From Bog-159 sp963818855 (lineage in GTDB: Bacteria; Acidobacteriota; Terriglobia; Bryobacterales; Bryobacteraceae), in contig CAWFUH010000003.1 in the NCBI GenBank assembly GCA_963818855.1, positions 868,001 to 932,000 on the forward strand: a stretch of 64,000 nucleotides of DNA, given 5' to 3'. The notes beneath the pieces are model-generated. The model had not been told where the DNA came from, ran no database searches, and saw nothing but the letters and a program-made list of their open reading frames with translations. Positions 8,620-17,444 of this stretch are shown piece after piece. A program made the position numbers and the translations under genes. How positions within the stretch are numbered: position 1 is the stretch's first letter; each line of letters begins with the position of its first letter.

Positions 8620-8982
8620 ATGCCCACCAACGTGGACGACATAATTAAGGGACTGAGCCCCGCGCAGCGCAGGAAGGTCGAGGCCCGCGCAGCCCAGTTG
8701 ATCGCCGAGGAGATGACCCTGCGCGAACTGCGGCAGGCGCGCAAACTCACGCAGGTCCGCATGGCCAAGACTCTCGGAATCACGCAGGACAGCGTTTCGA
8801 GGCTTGAAAAGCGTAGCGACCTGTTGCTCTCGACGCTGCGGAAGACCGTCCAGGCGATGGGCGGAAAGCTGTCGTTGGTGGCTGAGTTCCCGGACCGTGC
8901 GCCGGTCGTTCTGTCCGGGATTGCCGAAGACGGTTGGGGGCCCAGGGCAGCGGGTCGAAAAAGCGCGCGCGCACATGCTTAG
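8620..8982 (+). CDS. HigA-like HTH antitoxin
   Basis: 120 aa. After an N-terminal helical segment (LSPAQRRKVEARAAQLIAEE) comes an XRE-type helix-turn-helix around residues 36-70 (LTQVRMAKTLGITQDSVSRLEK). The C-terminal stretch resembles the usual end of this family (SLVAEFPDRAPVVLSGI). It binds the operon promoter and neutralises its partner toxin. The partner directly upstream is interrupted, so this may now be an orphan repressor. The last base of its TAG stop (8982) is the first base of the adjacent insertion sequence. The uninterrupted site would also have read TAG. Confidence 0.85.
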   Translation: MPTNVDDIIKGLSPAQRRKVEARAAQLIAEEMTLRELRQARKLTQVRMAKTLGITQDSVSRLEKRSDLLLSTLRKTVQAMGGKLSLVAEFPDRAPVVLSGIAEDGWGPRAAGRKSARAHA

Positions 8983-8998
8983 GGCCGACGCAACAATA
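8982..8998 (+). repeat. Left terminal inverted repeat of the IS
   Basis: 17 bp matching the reverse complement of 10882-10898 with a single mismatch at position 5. Confidence 0.85.
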
Positions 8999-9184
8999 AC
9001 CGCTCACTGGTAGTCGTGATACCCACATTACCTACGGCTGCCAATTCCGCTTGATTTCCCCTCGCAGTAGTCGATTCTCCAATATTCATGGGCAGCGGAC
9101 GTTGATTGGATTCTTGCACCAACTCGCCGCTGATTATGTTATAGTCTCGATTGTACGGTGCCGTTCAGTCGCAACTATAACATT

Positions 9185-10878
9185 ATGAGACCTCTCGCCT
9201 TCTCGCCCGATTCCTTGCGAAAGCTGCTGCTCCGCGACAAAATCGCAACCCTTCCCGATCTGAAACGTGCCCTCGGCACCGACGTCGACCTCACCGTTTT
9301 CCGAAAGCTCAAAGAACTCGACTACCTGACCAGCTACTCTCATAGCGGCCGTTTCTACACTCTTCGCGAGATCGCCCGTTTCGGAGCCGATGGCCTGTGG
9401 TCCTGCTCGCCGGCCTGGTTCTCCCGCTACGGTACCCTGCTGGCCACCGCCGAGGCGTTCATCCGTAGCTCGGTCGCGGGATATTTTGCGGAAGAACTGT
9501 CTGCGATCCTGCACGTAGGAGCGCAAGATGTCTTACGCCACCTTGTCCAGCAGAAGAGGATCGCCCGGGAGTTGATCTCCGGCCTGTTCCTCTATACTTC
9601 CATCGATCCAGCCACCCGCCAGCGACAATGTCTGACACGTCGTAGCAACCAGTCCGTTCCCACAGTGGTCGATGCCGCCCGTCTGGAAGTGTCTCCCGAT
9701 GAAATGAAAGCCGCCATCATCTTGTTCTACAGTCTGCTGGACGAGCAGCAGCGCCGCTTGTACGCCGGCCTGGAATCCATGAAACTGGGCCACGGCGGCG
9801 ACAGCGTGCTGGCCGAATTTCTGGGCCTCGATCCGCACACCATCGCCCGCGGCCGCCGCCAGTTGCTGGATCAGGATGTCGAGGTCGGCCGGATCCGACA
9901 GTCCGGCGCCGGACGTAAAGCGGTGGAAAAAAAACGCCCGAAGTAATCGAAGCCATCGAAATCCTGCTGGAACACGACACCGCCGGCGATCCCATCACCG
10001 GCATTCGATGGACCCACAAGACGCCTGCCGGAGTCGCCGAACTGCTGCGGCAACTCGATATCGAGATCTCAGCCAATACCGTGGCGCGACTGCTTCACGA
10101 TATGGATTTTTCCCTGCGCGTGAATCGCAAAGCCATGGCCACCGACGCTAGCCCGGACCGCGACCAACAGTTCCGTTACATCTCGTCCTTACGTACCCGC
10201 TTTGAGCGCCAGGGGCTTCCTATCATCAGCGTCGACACCAAAAAACGAGAACTGGTCGGCAACTTCAAGAACAATGGCGTCAAGTGGTGCCGCACACCCG
10301 TGCGCGTCAATGATCACGATTTCCGTTCCGATGCCATCGGCGTCGCCATCCCTTACGGTATCTATGACCTGCTCGCCAACCGAGGCTCGGTCTTCGTAGG
10401 TGTCTCGCATGACACAGCAGCCTTCGCCGCCCACTCCATCGCCGGTTGGTGGAAGCGCGATGGCGCAGATCGCTACCCCCGCCGCCGGCAATTGCTCATC
10501 CTTGCCGATACCGGCGGCAGCAACAGTTGCCGTACCGGCGCCTGGAAGACCGAACTGCAAAGCCAACTCTGTAACAGCTTTGGGCTCACAGTAACCGTTG
10601 CCCATTACCCCACCGGCGCTTCCAAATGGAATCCCATCGAGCACCGCCTGTTCTCCGAAATCTCCAAAAACTGGGCCGCCGAGCCTCTTGACAGCTACCC
10701 CAAAGTCCTCAACTTCATCCGCAACACCTGCACCCGAACCGGCCTCACGGTCTCGGCTTACCTCGACCGCAGGCATTATCCAACCGGCACATCACCCGAT
10801 CCAGAGCAGGTCCGCCGCCTTTCCCTCAAACGACATTCGACTCTACCCGCGTGGAACTATACGATTGCTCCGATGTGA
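9185..10878 (+). CDS. ISAzo13-family transposase, split by a -1 frameshift at an A8 run
   Basis: The first frame starts at the ATG at 9185 (MRPLAFSPDSLRK) and ends at 9946. The second is in the -1 frame and ends at 10878. They join at an A8 run (9927-9934), where the first frame reads VEKKRPK-stop and the -1 frame reads KKTPEVIEAIEILLEHDTAG, the usual ISAzo13 continuation. This fits programmed -1 slippage, although a mutation is possible. The catalytic part has DDE candidates in ISVDTKKRELVGNF, ILADTGGSN and WNPIEHRLFSEI. Before the typical region (LLDEQQRRLYAGLES) lies an additional N-terminal domain of about 170 residues with a winged-helix look. Confidence 0.85.
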
Positions 10879-10881
10879 ATC

Positions 10882-10898
10882 TATTGTTGCGTCAGCCC
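10882..10898 (+). repeat. Right terminal inverted repeat of the IS
   Basis: TATTGTTGCGTCAGCCC, the inverse of the left end with one mismatch, followed by the TTA target duplication. It begins just after the transposase stop. Confidence 0.85.
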
Positions 10899-11039
10899 TT
10901 AGTATACCGATTGTGTGCGATGGCGCCAGCGCTTCGCAAACAGCCGTATTTGCGCAGCGAGGGAGAATTGTCTTATTCGTCTTGAAATCCCCTGATAGGA
11001 TGTGGTCGAACCATTCCTAATAAGCGACCGGAACCAGGC

Positions 11040-11750
11040 CTACCCGTTTGTCTCGGGGCCGGCGGCCTTGCGAATTGAATCCGCTACTCCAGCCATCCAT
11101 TCGTCTCTATAATCGAGATCCAAGTGATGTTTGTCGAACAGTCCTTGGAGCGGCTCGAATCCGCTCGGAAAGTATCCCGCCAACTGCCTCCGAACGCTCC
11201 AGGTAACTACGTCCGCCGCTTGGAGGGCACATAGGGACCTATCGCTGCTAAACACAATCGTTTTGAGGCTGGGTAATGCTAGTGCGCTTTTTGCTTCAAT
11301 AATGTCCTTCTTATAGCTATTCCCGTCATCCAGCACATACGAGATCGGCTCATGATAGTCGTTCAGCCGCGACTCAACGTCATTCATGATTGCCAGCTGA
11401 GCAAAACACGCCCCATACATGCTCAGCTTGGTTGTCCCCGCGAATACCTTACGGTACGTCTCGGTGACGAGAGTAGCGGCCACACTGGCAAGCTTGTGCT
11501 CATTGATGATGCACACCAAATCGGCGAATAGACGACGTTTTGCGTCCACAGAAATTTCCTTGAAAACGCCGTGAGGGCCGAATTCTTTCATGTGAATGGG
11601 TTCGGTAATTCCAGGTTTCGATTGGGCCCGTCTCCATTCCAGGTCAAGCCAGCAAAAGTCCTCGGGACGCAGCAACAGCCCTCCCACGACGGCTATGGGA
11701 GAGTCGCTATCGGTACCGCTCTCATCCGCGTAAAAGGTAAGCCTCGGCAT
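11040..11750 (-). CDS. DUF3800 domain protein
   Basis: 236 aa. The N-terminus carries the family signature of a strand followed by DESGT (LTFYADESGTDSD). Further acidic positions are YVLDDGN and the C-terminal LQAADVVTWSVRRQ. DUF3800 proteins are suspected of an RNase H-like nuclease fold and are common in mobile and defence-related regions; their substrate is unknown. It lies between the insertion sequence and dnaB, in the same orientation as dnaB, with 55 bp between. Context places it in the accessory island rather than with replication genes. No membrane segments are visible. Confidence 0.8.
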   Translation of the reverse strand: MPRLTFYADESGTDSDSPIAVVGGLLLRPEDFCWLDLEWRRAQSKPGITEPIHMKEFGPHGVFKEISVDAKRRLFADLVCIINEHKLASVAATLVTETYRKVFAGTTKLSMYGACFAQLAIMNDVESRLNDYHEPISYVLDDGNSYKKDIIEAKSALALPSLKTIVFSSDRSLCALQAADVVTWSVRRQLAGYFPSGFEPLQGLFDKHHLDLDYRDEWMAGVADSIRKAAGPETNG

Positions 11751-11805
11751 TTCTCAAAGTCTCTTAAAATGGGGTCGCGCGTCGACGGTGCTCAGAAAGC
11801 CGGAG

Positions 11806-13167
11806 TTATTCCTCCGCCTCACCCAAATCCGCCGCCCGGTTTTCGAACTTGGTGAACTCGTGCAGGAACACCAGTTCGACCTTCCCCACCGGGCCGTTGC
11901 GCTGCTTGGCCAGAATGAGCTCCGCCTGCCCGCGCAAGCTCTCGTCCTGCGGCCGGTAGACCTCTTCCCGGAAGATGAATGCCACCAGGTCGGCGTCCTG
12001 CTCGATCGATCCGCTTTCGCGCAGGTCGCTGAGCTGCGGGCGGTGATCTCCCTGGCGCGTTTCGGGCGCGCGATTGAGCTGCGATAGCACGATCATCGGC
12101 ACGTTCAGGTCTTTGGCCAGCAGCTTCATGCCGCGCGAGATCGTGCTGATCTCCTGGTTGCGATTCTCGAAGCGCCCGCGGCCGGACATCAATTGCAGAT
12201 AGTCGATGATCACGAGGCCGAGTCCGTGCTCCGCTTTGGTGCGGCGCAGTTTGGCGTGAATATCCATCAGGTGAATCCCCGCCGTGTCGTCTATGAATAG
12301 CGGCGCCTCCACCAGGCTCGATGCGGCGGCCTGCAGCCGTTTGCGCTCGTCGGCGCTGAGGTAGCCGGCGCGGAACTTCTGGCTGTCCACGCGTGCCGTG
12401 GCGCACAGCATACGAGTCAGCAGCGACTCCTTAGACATTTCGAGCGAGAAGACCGCCACGGTCCGCTTCGCCTTGCTGGCCACGTGCTGCGCGATGTTCA
12501 GCGCCAGCGCTGTCTTACCCATCGAGGGCCGCGCCGCCAGGATGAACAGGTCGCCGGCGTGCAAGCCGCTGGTCTTCTCGTCCAGTTTAGTGAAGCCGGT
12601 GCTGATGCCCTTGACGCGCTTGCTGGGGTCCAGGAACGCGTTCAGGCCGCCCTGGTAATCATCGATCACCTGACGCGGGCTGACCAATCCGGTCTTGACG
12701 CGGTCCTCGCCCAGCTTCAGCAGCGTCTCCTCGGCGCCGGCCAGGATCTCGTCCGGCTCCTCTTCGCCGATCAGGCACCGGTTCATCAGGTGTTGCGAGG
12801 CGAAGATGATCCGCCGCAGCACGGCCTTATCTTTGACGATGCGGATGTAAGCGTCGATATTCAGGATCTGCGGCAGTCCGTCGTCGAGCGACACCAGGTA
12901 GCTGAGGCCGTCGCAGGATTCCAGTTCGCTGCGGCGCATCAGCTCGTTGGCCACCGTGACGCGATCGATGCGCTCACCACGCTCATTCAGTTCGCCCATG
13001 CGGGAGAAGATGCGGCGATGCTTTTCGAGGCTGAAATCGTCGGACTGCAGTTCGCCGGCGGCCTGTATATAAAGGCTGTCGTTGAGCAGGATGGAACCGA
13101 GCACGAAGCGCTCGGCGTCGACGTTGCTGGGCAGGCCCTTGTCGAGAGCTATGGAGGTCGCTGACAT
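11806..13167 (-). CDS. dnaB: Replicative DNA helicase DnaB
   Basis: 453 aa. The N-terminal DnaB domain has NVDAERFVLGSILLN. The RecA-like C-terminal domain has the Walker A motif ARPSMGKTALALN, a Walker B-type VIIDYLQLM, and SQLNRAPE with an arginine-rich stretch (DLRESGSIEQDADLVAFIFREE). It is the hexameric helicase that unwinds DNA at the replication fork and recruits primase. Length and motifs are normal. The 3' end bounds the accessory island, and a diverged copy of part of this end is at 8070-8186. About 290 bp separate it from tnaA upstream. Confidence 0.95.
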   Translation of the reverse strand: MSATSIALDKGLPSNVDAERFVLGSILLNDSLYIQAAGELQSDDFSLEKHRRIFSRMGELNERGERIDRVTVANELMRRSELESCDGLSYLVSLDDGLPQILNIDAYIRIVKDKAVLRRIIFASQHLMNRCLIGEEEPDEILAGAEETLLKLGEDRVKTGLVSPRQVIDDYQGGLNAFLDPSKRVKGISTGFTKLDEKTSGLHAGDLFILAARPSMGKTALALNIAQHVASKAKRTVAVFSLEMSKESLLTRMLCATARVDSQKFRAGYLSADERKRLQAAASSLVEAPLFIDDTAGIHLMDIHAKLRRTKAEHGLGLVIIDYLQLMSGRGRFENRNQEISTISRGMKLLAKDLNVPMIVLSQLNRAPETRQGDHRPQLSDLRESGSIEQDADLVAFIFREEVYRPQDESLRGQAELILAKQRNGPVGKVELVFLHEFTKFENRAADLGEAEE

Positions 13168-13458
13168 GGCGGATTACTCAGGGTAGCGGCGTGAAGCAGT
13201 CCGCGCACGCACTTTCTTCGGGTCTTGTTTTGATTCGCTTAGCCTCTGTATAAAACATAGCGTTCGGGCCGATTGGGGCGGCGGGCGCAAACCGTTATAA
13301 ATCAGATCGCGGGGATCGACGTCGCACATCCGCGCAATCTTTTGCACACCCGTTCCACAGGGCGGCTCCCCGAGTCAAAAAACAATATCTCTATCTTCTG
13401 TTTTTACCTTATTTTCGAGGCAAGGAGCAAGAACTTTCCTTTGAAGCACACGGCGCGA

Positions 13459-14826
13459 CTAGGAAGTCGATACCACGGGCGCCAATTGCCGGAATCGTGC
13501 GCTGAAGTGCCGCAGGAACGGGGGCTCTGCGGTAATCTCCAGCCCGCGGATCTCCTCTTTCCGCGCATTCACTTCGAGAATCGCCTCCACCACGTAATCG
13601 ATGTGGCTTTGGGTGTAGACGCGCCGCGGGATGGCCAGCCGGAGCAACTCGTGCTGCGCCTGGTCGCCGAACATCACCGATCCGATTTCCACCGCGCGTA
13701 TGCCGGCGTGCCGGTATAGCTCCACCGCCAGTGCCTGCCCCGGGAACTGCGCCCGCGGGATGTGCGGCAACATGCGCGCCGCATCGATGTAAATGGCGTG
13801 CCCGCCGGGTGGCTCCACGATGGGAACCCCGTGGTCCGCAATGTGCCGGCCCAGGTAACCCGTGGAAACGATGCGGTAATTCAAGTAGGCAGGATCGAGC
13901 ACCTCTTCCAGGCCCACCGCAATGGCTTCCAGATCCCGGCCGGCCAACCCGCCGTAAGTGGGAAAGCCTTCCGTCAGGATGAGCAGATTGGTCTCCAGGG
14001 CAGCCAGGCGGTCGTCGTTGGTGGAGAGGAATCCGCCGATATTGGCGAAGGCGTCCTTCTTGGCGGAGAAGGTGCAGCCGTCCGCCAGCGAAAACATTTT
14101 CTGTGCTATCCGTTTCGGCGACCAGTCCGCGTAGCCCGGTTCCCGCTGTTGGATAAACCAGGCGTTTTCGGCGAACCGGCAGGCGTCCAGATAGAACGGA
14201 ATCCCGCAGCGCGCCGTCACGCGGCGCACCGCTTCGATGTTGGCCATCGACACCGGCTGGCCGCCGCCGGAATTATTAGTCACGGTGAGCATCGCCAGCG
14301 GGATATGCGCGGCGCCGGTTTCCTGGATCAGGCGCTCCAGCGCGCCCACGTCCATATTGCCTTTGAAATCCAGGCGCGCCTGCGTATCGGCGGCTTCTGG
14401 AATCGGCAGGTCCACGGCCCGCGCGCCGGTGAATTCGATATTCGCGCGCGTGGTATCGAAGTGGGTATTGTTGGGCACCACGTGTCCGGGACGGCACATC
14501 ACGGTGAACAGGATGCGCTCGGCCGCGCGGCCCTGGTGCGTGGGGATCATATGCCGGAACCCGGTCAGTTCGTCGACCACGCGCTTCATGCGGAAGAAAC
14601 TTTCGCTGCCGGCGTACGATTCATCGCCGCGCATCAACGCCGCCCACTGCGCGGTGGACATGGCGCTGGTGCCGGAATCGGTGAGCAGGTCGATCAGGAT
14701 GTCTTTGGCTTCCACCAGAAACAGGTTGTAGCCCGCGGCCTCCAGCAGGCGCTCACGTTCCTCGCGGGTGGTGTGGCGCAGCGGCTCCACGCTCTTGATC
14801 CGGAATGGCTCTATGATGGTCTTCAT
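13459..14826 (-). CDS. tnaA: Tryptophanase (PLP-dependent beta-eliminating lyase)
   Basis: 455 aa from the ATG at 14824-14826, which gives the family N-terminus IIEPFRIKSVEPL. The PLP-binding region includes YLDACRFAENA and the lysine pair in SAKKDAFANIGG. Tryptophanase and tyrosine phenol-lyase share this fold. Residues that separate them favour tryptophanase: HFDTTR has Asp where phenol-lyase has Thr, and GIRAVEIGS has the tryptophanase-like segment where phenol-lyase has Arg (SMERG). The reaction splits tryptophan to indole, pyruvate and ammonia. No leader peptide of the E. coli tnaC kind was found. Substrate assignment is inference from two sites. Confidence 0.85.
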   Translation of the reverse strand: MKTIIEPFRIKSVEPLRHTTREERERLLEAAGYNLFLVEAKDILIDLLTDSGTSAMSTAQWAALMRGDESYAGSESFFRMKRVVDELTGFRHMIPTHQGRAAERILFTVMCRPGHVVPNNTHFDTTRANIEFTGARAVDLPIPEAADTQARLDFKGNMDVGALERLIQETGAAHIPLAMLTVTNNSGGGQPVSMANIEAVRRVTARCGIPFYLDACRFAENAWFIQQREPGYADWSPKRIAQKMFSLADGCTFSAKKDAFANIGGFLSTNDDRLAALETNLLILTEGFPTYGGLAGRDLEAIAVGLEEVLDPAYLNYRIVSTGYLGRHIADHGVPIVEPPGGHAIYIDAARMLPHIPRAQFPGQALAVELYRHAGIRAVEIGSVMFGDQAQHELLRLAIPRRVYTQSHIDYVVEAILEVNARKEEIRGLEITAEPPFLRHFSARFRQLAPVVSTS

Positions 14827-14923
14827 CTTCGATGCATCTCCGCCAAAGATTAGTATCCCTGGATGCATGCCGGTTCCGCTACCCGGGCCGCCCGAGTGTT
14901 CTAATATCTGGTGAGGAGAAATA

Positions 14924-15298
14924 ATGACGCGAAGATTGTTCTGGGGAGTGTGCGCCGGTGTCCTGATACTGGCAACGGCCCTGTTTGCGGCCGATAACAT
15001 GCCGAAAACGGTGATCCACGTGATTTCGATCCAATGGAAGTCGGATGCGACACCGGCTCAGATCGACAAGGCGATCAAGGGCGCGGAGGCGCTGCCCGCG
15101 GAATACCCCGGCATCCTGCACGTGTGGACGAAGCCGATCAAAAAGCAGCTTCCGGAGGGCTACGGCCACGTCATCGTGATGGAATTTGCCAGCGAAGAGG
15201 CGCTGAAGAAATACGCCGATAGCGCCGCGCAGAAGAAGTGGTATGAAGTCTACATGCCGATTCGCGAGGAAAGCCGGACCAGCGACATTACAAATTAG
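14924..15298 (+). CDS. Exported Dabb-type (stress-responsive A/B barrel) protein
   Basis: 124 aa with a good GAGGAG ribosome site 6 nt before the ATG. Residues 1-23 form a signal peptide (LFWGVCAGVLILATALFAAD). The remainder (TVIHVISIQWKSDATPAQIDKA, then GYGHVIVMEFASEEALKKYADS) matches the dimeric A/B-barrel Dabb family. Its function is unknown. It is divergent from tnaA and is followed by about 400 bp without an intact gene. Confidence 0.8.
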   Translation: MTRRLFWGVCAGVLILATALFAADNMPKTVIHVISIQWKSDATPAQIDKAIKGAEALPAEYPGILHVWTKPIKKQLPEGYGHVIVMEFASEEALKKYADSAAQKKWYEVYMPIREESRTSDITN

Positions 15299-15439
15299 GT
15301 CAGCTGGCGGCGCGAACGAAAGTGCCAGTATGAGGAGAAATTCGCAGCCGCAGCGCCAGGCCGCGCGCACTGCCGCACTCCGCGTCCCCCTGCAGTTCTA
15401 TAGTGCCGCAAAACCTCGCACGCAAATGATCCTCGTGTG

Positions 15440-15633
15440 TACCGGTGTGTACCGAAGAGTGGGTCGCGCCAGCCGCTCGCCGCCAATTCCAATCACCGTC
15501 GGGCATCTGTTTGCTGCAGCAGGTGTTCGCCGATAGTGTCGAGGCGCGTGTCTTCGTATGCGAAGTACGAGAGGATGAAAGCACCAACCCGGTGATACGT
15601 GCTAGTCTGTCTGAACTTCGCCAGGACGGGGCA
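15440..15633 (-). pseudogene. Remnant of a prenyltransferase/squalene-cyclase-like repeat protein
   Basis: Reading the minus strand across two frames gives a continuous homology-like segment. First comes GAFILSYFAYEDTRLDTIGE and HLLQQ. After a shift within GCAAACAGATG it continues as MPDGDWNWRR and GATHSSVHT. I recall the pattern DGGWNC...ATHSSxHT from proteins built of alpha/alpha-toroid repeats related to squalene cyclases. There is no start and no C-terminal part. The assignment rests on motif memory only. The rest of the gap 15299-15697 shows no gene. Confidence 0.45.
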
Positions 15634-15697
15634 GCGTAGCGCCTACCCGGCAGGGCCACTGCGGCGCAAAGCGGTAGCATGAGGGTAGAGGGATTAC

Positions 15698-16408
15698 ATG
15701 TTCACATGGATTTGCCCGAAATGCGGGCGCGAGGTGCCTCCATCTTACGCCGTCTGTCCGGATTGTGCGGCTAGGGAGAAAACGGGAGGGCAACCGGCGC
15801 AAGCTGCGGCCGAACCGCCCGTGGTCAGCCCGCCGGCCGCAGCCGCAGGCGCTCCGGCTGCCCCCGCGCCTCCCGCCTATGTGCCGCCGGCAGTGGCCCC
15901 GTTGGCCGGCGTCCAATATGCCGGTCCGCCGCCGCGTCCGGCTGTGCCGACATGGCTGCTGGCTATTCTCTTTGCGCTGGCTTTCGTGGGATTGGGTGCG
16001 GGCGTCTACTGGACGATAAACTACTTTCGCGGGGGCACCCAGGCGGCATCCACCCCTGCCGCGGCGACGCCGGCAAAGGCGCAGGCCAATGCGAATCCTT
16101 TACAGAAGTATATCGAGGTTTCCGGCATACGCTTCGTGGAATCGCCCAAGCACGAAACCGAAGCGCGTTTCGTAGTAACTAACCATTCCGATGCAGACAT
16201 TACCGATCTCGGCGCCACCGTGAATATTTGGGGCCGCACAGCCAAATCGGAAGAAGAAGCTGCAGGTAATTTTACATTCAAGATGCCGTCGCTGCACCCT
16301 AGCGAGTCGAAGGAGGTGGTGGCGCCGCTGAACACTAAGCTCAAGCCATACGAGTTGCCGGACTGGCAGAATCTCTCCGCGGAAGTGCAGATCACGTCGC
16401 CGCAATAG
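15698..16408 (+). CDS. Zinc-ribbon single-pass membrane protein
   Basis: 236 aa. Four cysteines at 6, 9, 20 and 23 (CPKCG and CPDCA) form an N-terminal zinc ribbon on the cytoplasmic side. A linker rich in Ala and Pro (residues 30-83) leads to one membrane helix at about 85-107. The outer domain (residues 120-236) resembles a beta-sandwich of the kind found after zinc-ribbon anchors (FVVTNHSDADITDLGATVNIWG). It is first in a run of four plus-strand genes concerned with the cell wall. The spacing to the L,D-transpeptidase is 48 bp. Function unknown; a sensing or scaffolding role is guesswork. Confidence 0.75.
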   Translation: MFTWICPKCGREVPPSYAVCPDCAAREKTGGQPAQAAAEPPVVSPPAAAAGAPAAPAPPAYVPPAVAPLAGVQYAGPPPRPAVPTWLLAILFALAFVGLGAGVYWTINYFRGGTQAASTPAAATPAKAQANANPLQKYIEVSGIRFVESPKHETEARFVVTNHSDADITDLGATVNIWGRTAKSEEEAAGNFTFKMPSLHPSESKEVVAPLNTKLKPYELPDWQNLSAEVQITSPQ

Positions 16409-16456
16409 CAGTCATCCAACGTTTGGTCTAGCACGTGCACTATTCTCATCAGGGTT

Positions 16457-17443
16457 ATGGGCATGGTGCAAACCATCGCAACTTTTTCACTTGCATCGGC
16501 TATGCTGGCCGCCGGTCTGCTGGAAGCCGCGCGGGAACAGGCAGTGACCTTCGATCCTGCCGCTATCAACTCAGTGCAGAACCAGACCATTGGCCCAGGT
16601 GCAAAAGGGTCAGCCGTGGTGCGAGCGCAAATTCTACTCGACCGGGCGCATTTCTCATGCGGTCAGATTGATGGCGATTATGGCACCAATCTGCAGAAGA
16701 CCGTAGCCGCTTTCCAGCGTTTCCGGAATCTGCCGGCTAATGGAACCGTGGGAAACGACACGTGGGCAGCGCTGAACGCGGACACCGCGCCGGTTCTCAT
16801 CATATATACCATCGATGCGCAGGACGTGGCGGGGCCGTTCGTAAATGTCCCTTCCGAGATGATGCAGCAGGGCGAGCTGCCGGCGCTCGGCTACGCGTCG
16901 CCGGTAGACGAACTGAGCGAAAAATTCCACGAGAGTCCCTCCTTGCTGGAGGGCCTCAATCCCGGTAAGGATTTCGGTAAAGCCGGTGAACAGATCCTGG
17001 TGACGAACGCGATCACCCTCGCACCGGAAGCCGCGGTCTCGGTGGTGGTATCGAAATCCGATAGCTCCGTTACGGCTTTTGATGCGCAAGGAAAGATCCT
17101 GGCCTATTACGTCGCGACCGTCGGCAGCGAGCATGACCCGCTACCCATTGGCGATTGGAAGATCAACGGAGTGGCGCGCAACCCGGTGTTTCATTACGAT
17201 CCACAGTTGTTTTGGGATGCGAACCCGAAGGATGAAAAAACGGCGATCCAGCCGGGGCCGCGCAACCCTGTGGGCGTGGTCTGGATTGATCTCTCGAAAG
17301 ACCATTACGGAATTCATGGCACTCCGAATCCGTCAAAGATAGGCCACGCGGAGTCACACGGCTGTATACGGCTGACTAACTGGGACGCCTCTCAATTGGC
17401 GGACATGGTAAAACCGGGTACGCCCGCGATCCTGAAGGAGTAA
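16457..17443 (+). CDS. L,D-transpeptidase with peptidoglycan-binding domain
   Basis: 328 aa. An N-terminal signal peptide is followed by a PG_binding_1 domain (about residues 48-110, motifs VVRAQILLDRAHFSCGQIDG and NGTVGNDTWAALN). The C-terminal YkuD domain has YGIHGTP and SHGCIRL, with the catalytic cysteine at C303. YkuD enzymes form 3-3 crosslinks in peptidoglycan or attach proteins to it, and resist most penicillins. The ATG at 16463 is an alternative start with better spacing to AGGG. The next gene begins 1 nt after this stop, so the two are certainly co-transcribed. Confidence 0.9.
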   Translation: MGMVQTIATFSLASAMLAAGLLEAAREQAVTFDPAAINSVQNQTIGPGAKGSAVVRAQILLDRAHFSCGQIDGDYGTNLQKTVAAFQRFRNLPANGTVGNDTWAALNADTAPVLIIYTIDAQDVAGPFVNVPSEMMQQGELPALGYASPVDELSEKFHESPSLLEGLNPGKDFGKAGEQILVTNAITLAPEAAVSVVVSKSDSSVTAFDAQGKILAYYVATVGSEHDPLPIGDWKINGVARNPVFHYDPQLFWDANPKDEKTAIQPGPRNPVGVVWIDLSKDHYGIHGTPNPSKIGHAESHGCIRLTNWDASQLADMVKPGTPAILKE

Positions 17444-17444
17444 G

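Larger units (their letters stand above)
8982..10898 (+). mobile_element. ISAzo13-type insertion sequence, complete
   Basis: A 1917-bp element bounded by 17-bp imperfect terminal inverted repeats at 8982-8998 and 10882-10898. They read GGGCCGACGCAACAATA against GGGCTGACGCAACAATA on the other strand, one mismatch. It is flanked by the trinucleotide TTA on both sides (8979-8981 and 10899-10901), the apparent target duplication. It carries one transposase in two overlapping frames. The left end sits exactly in the stop codon of the HigA-like gene. Well-matched ends and a clean duplication suggest fairly recent insertion. Confidence 0.88.

Noticed and set aside
13762..14853. 363-aa open frame antisense to tnaA
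   Set aside because: Codon pattern follows the sense gene; low-complexity H/R/G/A composition; no family motifs.
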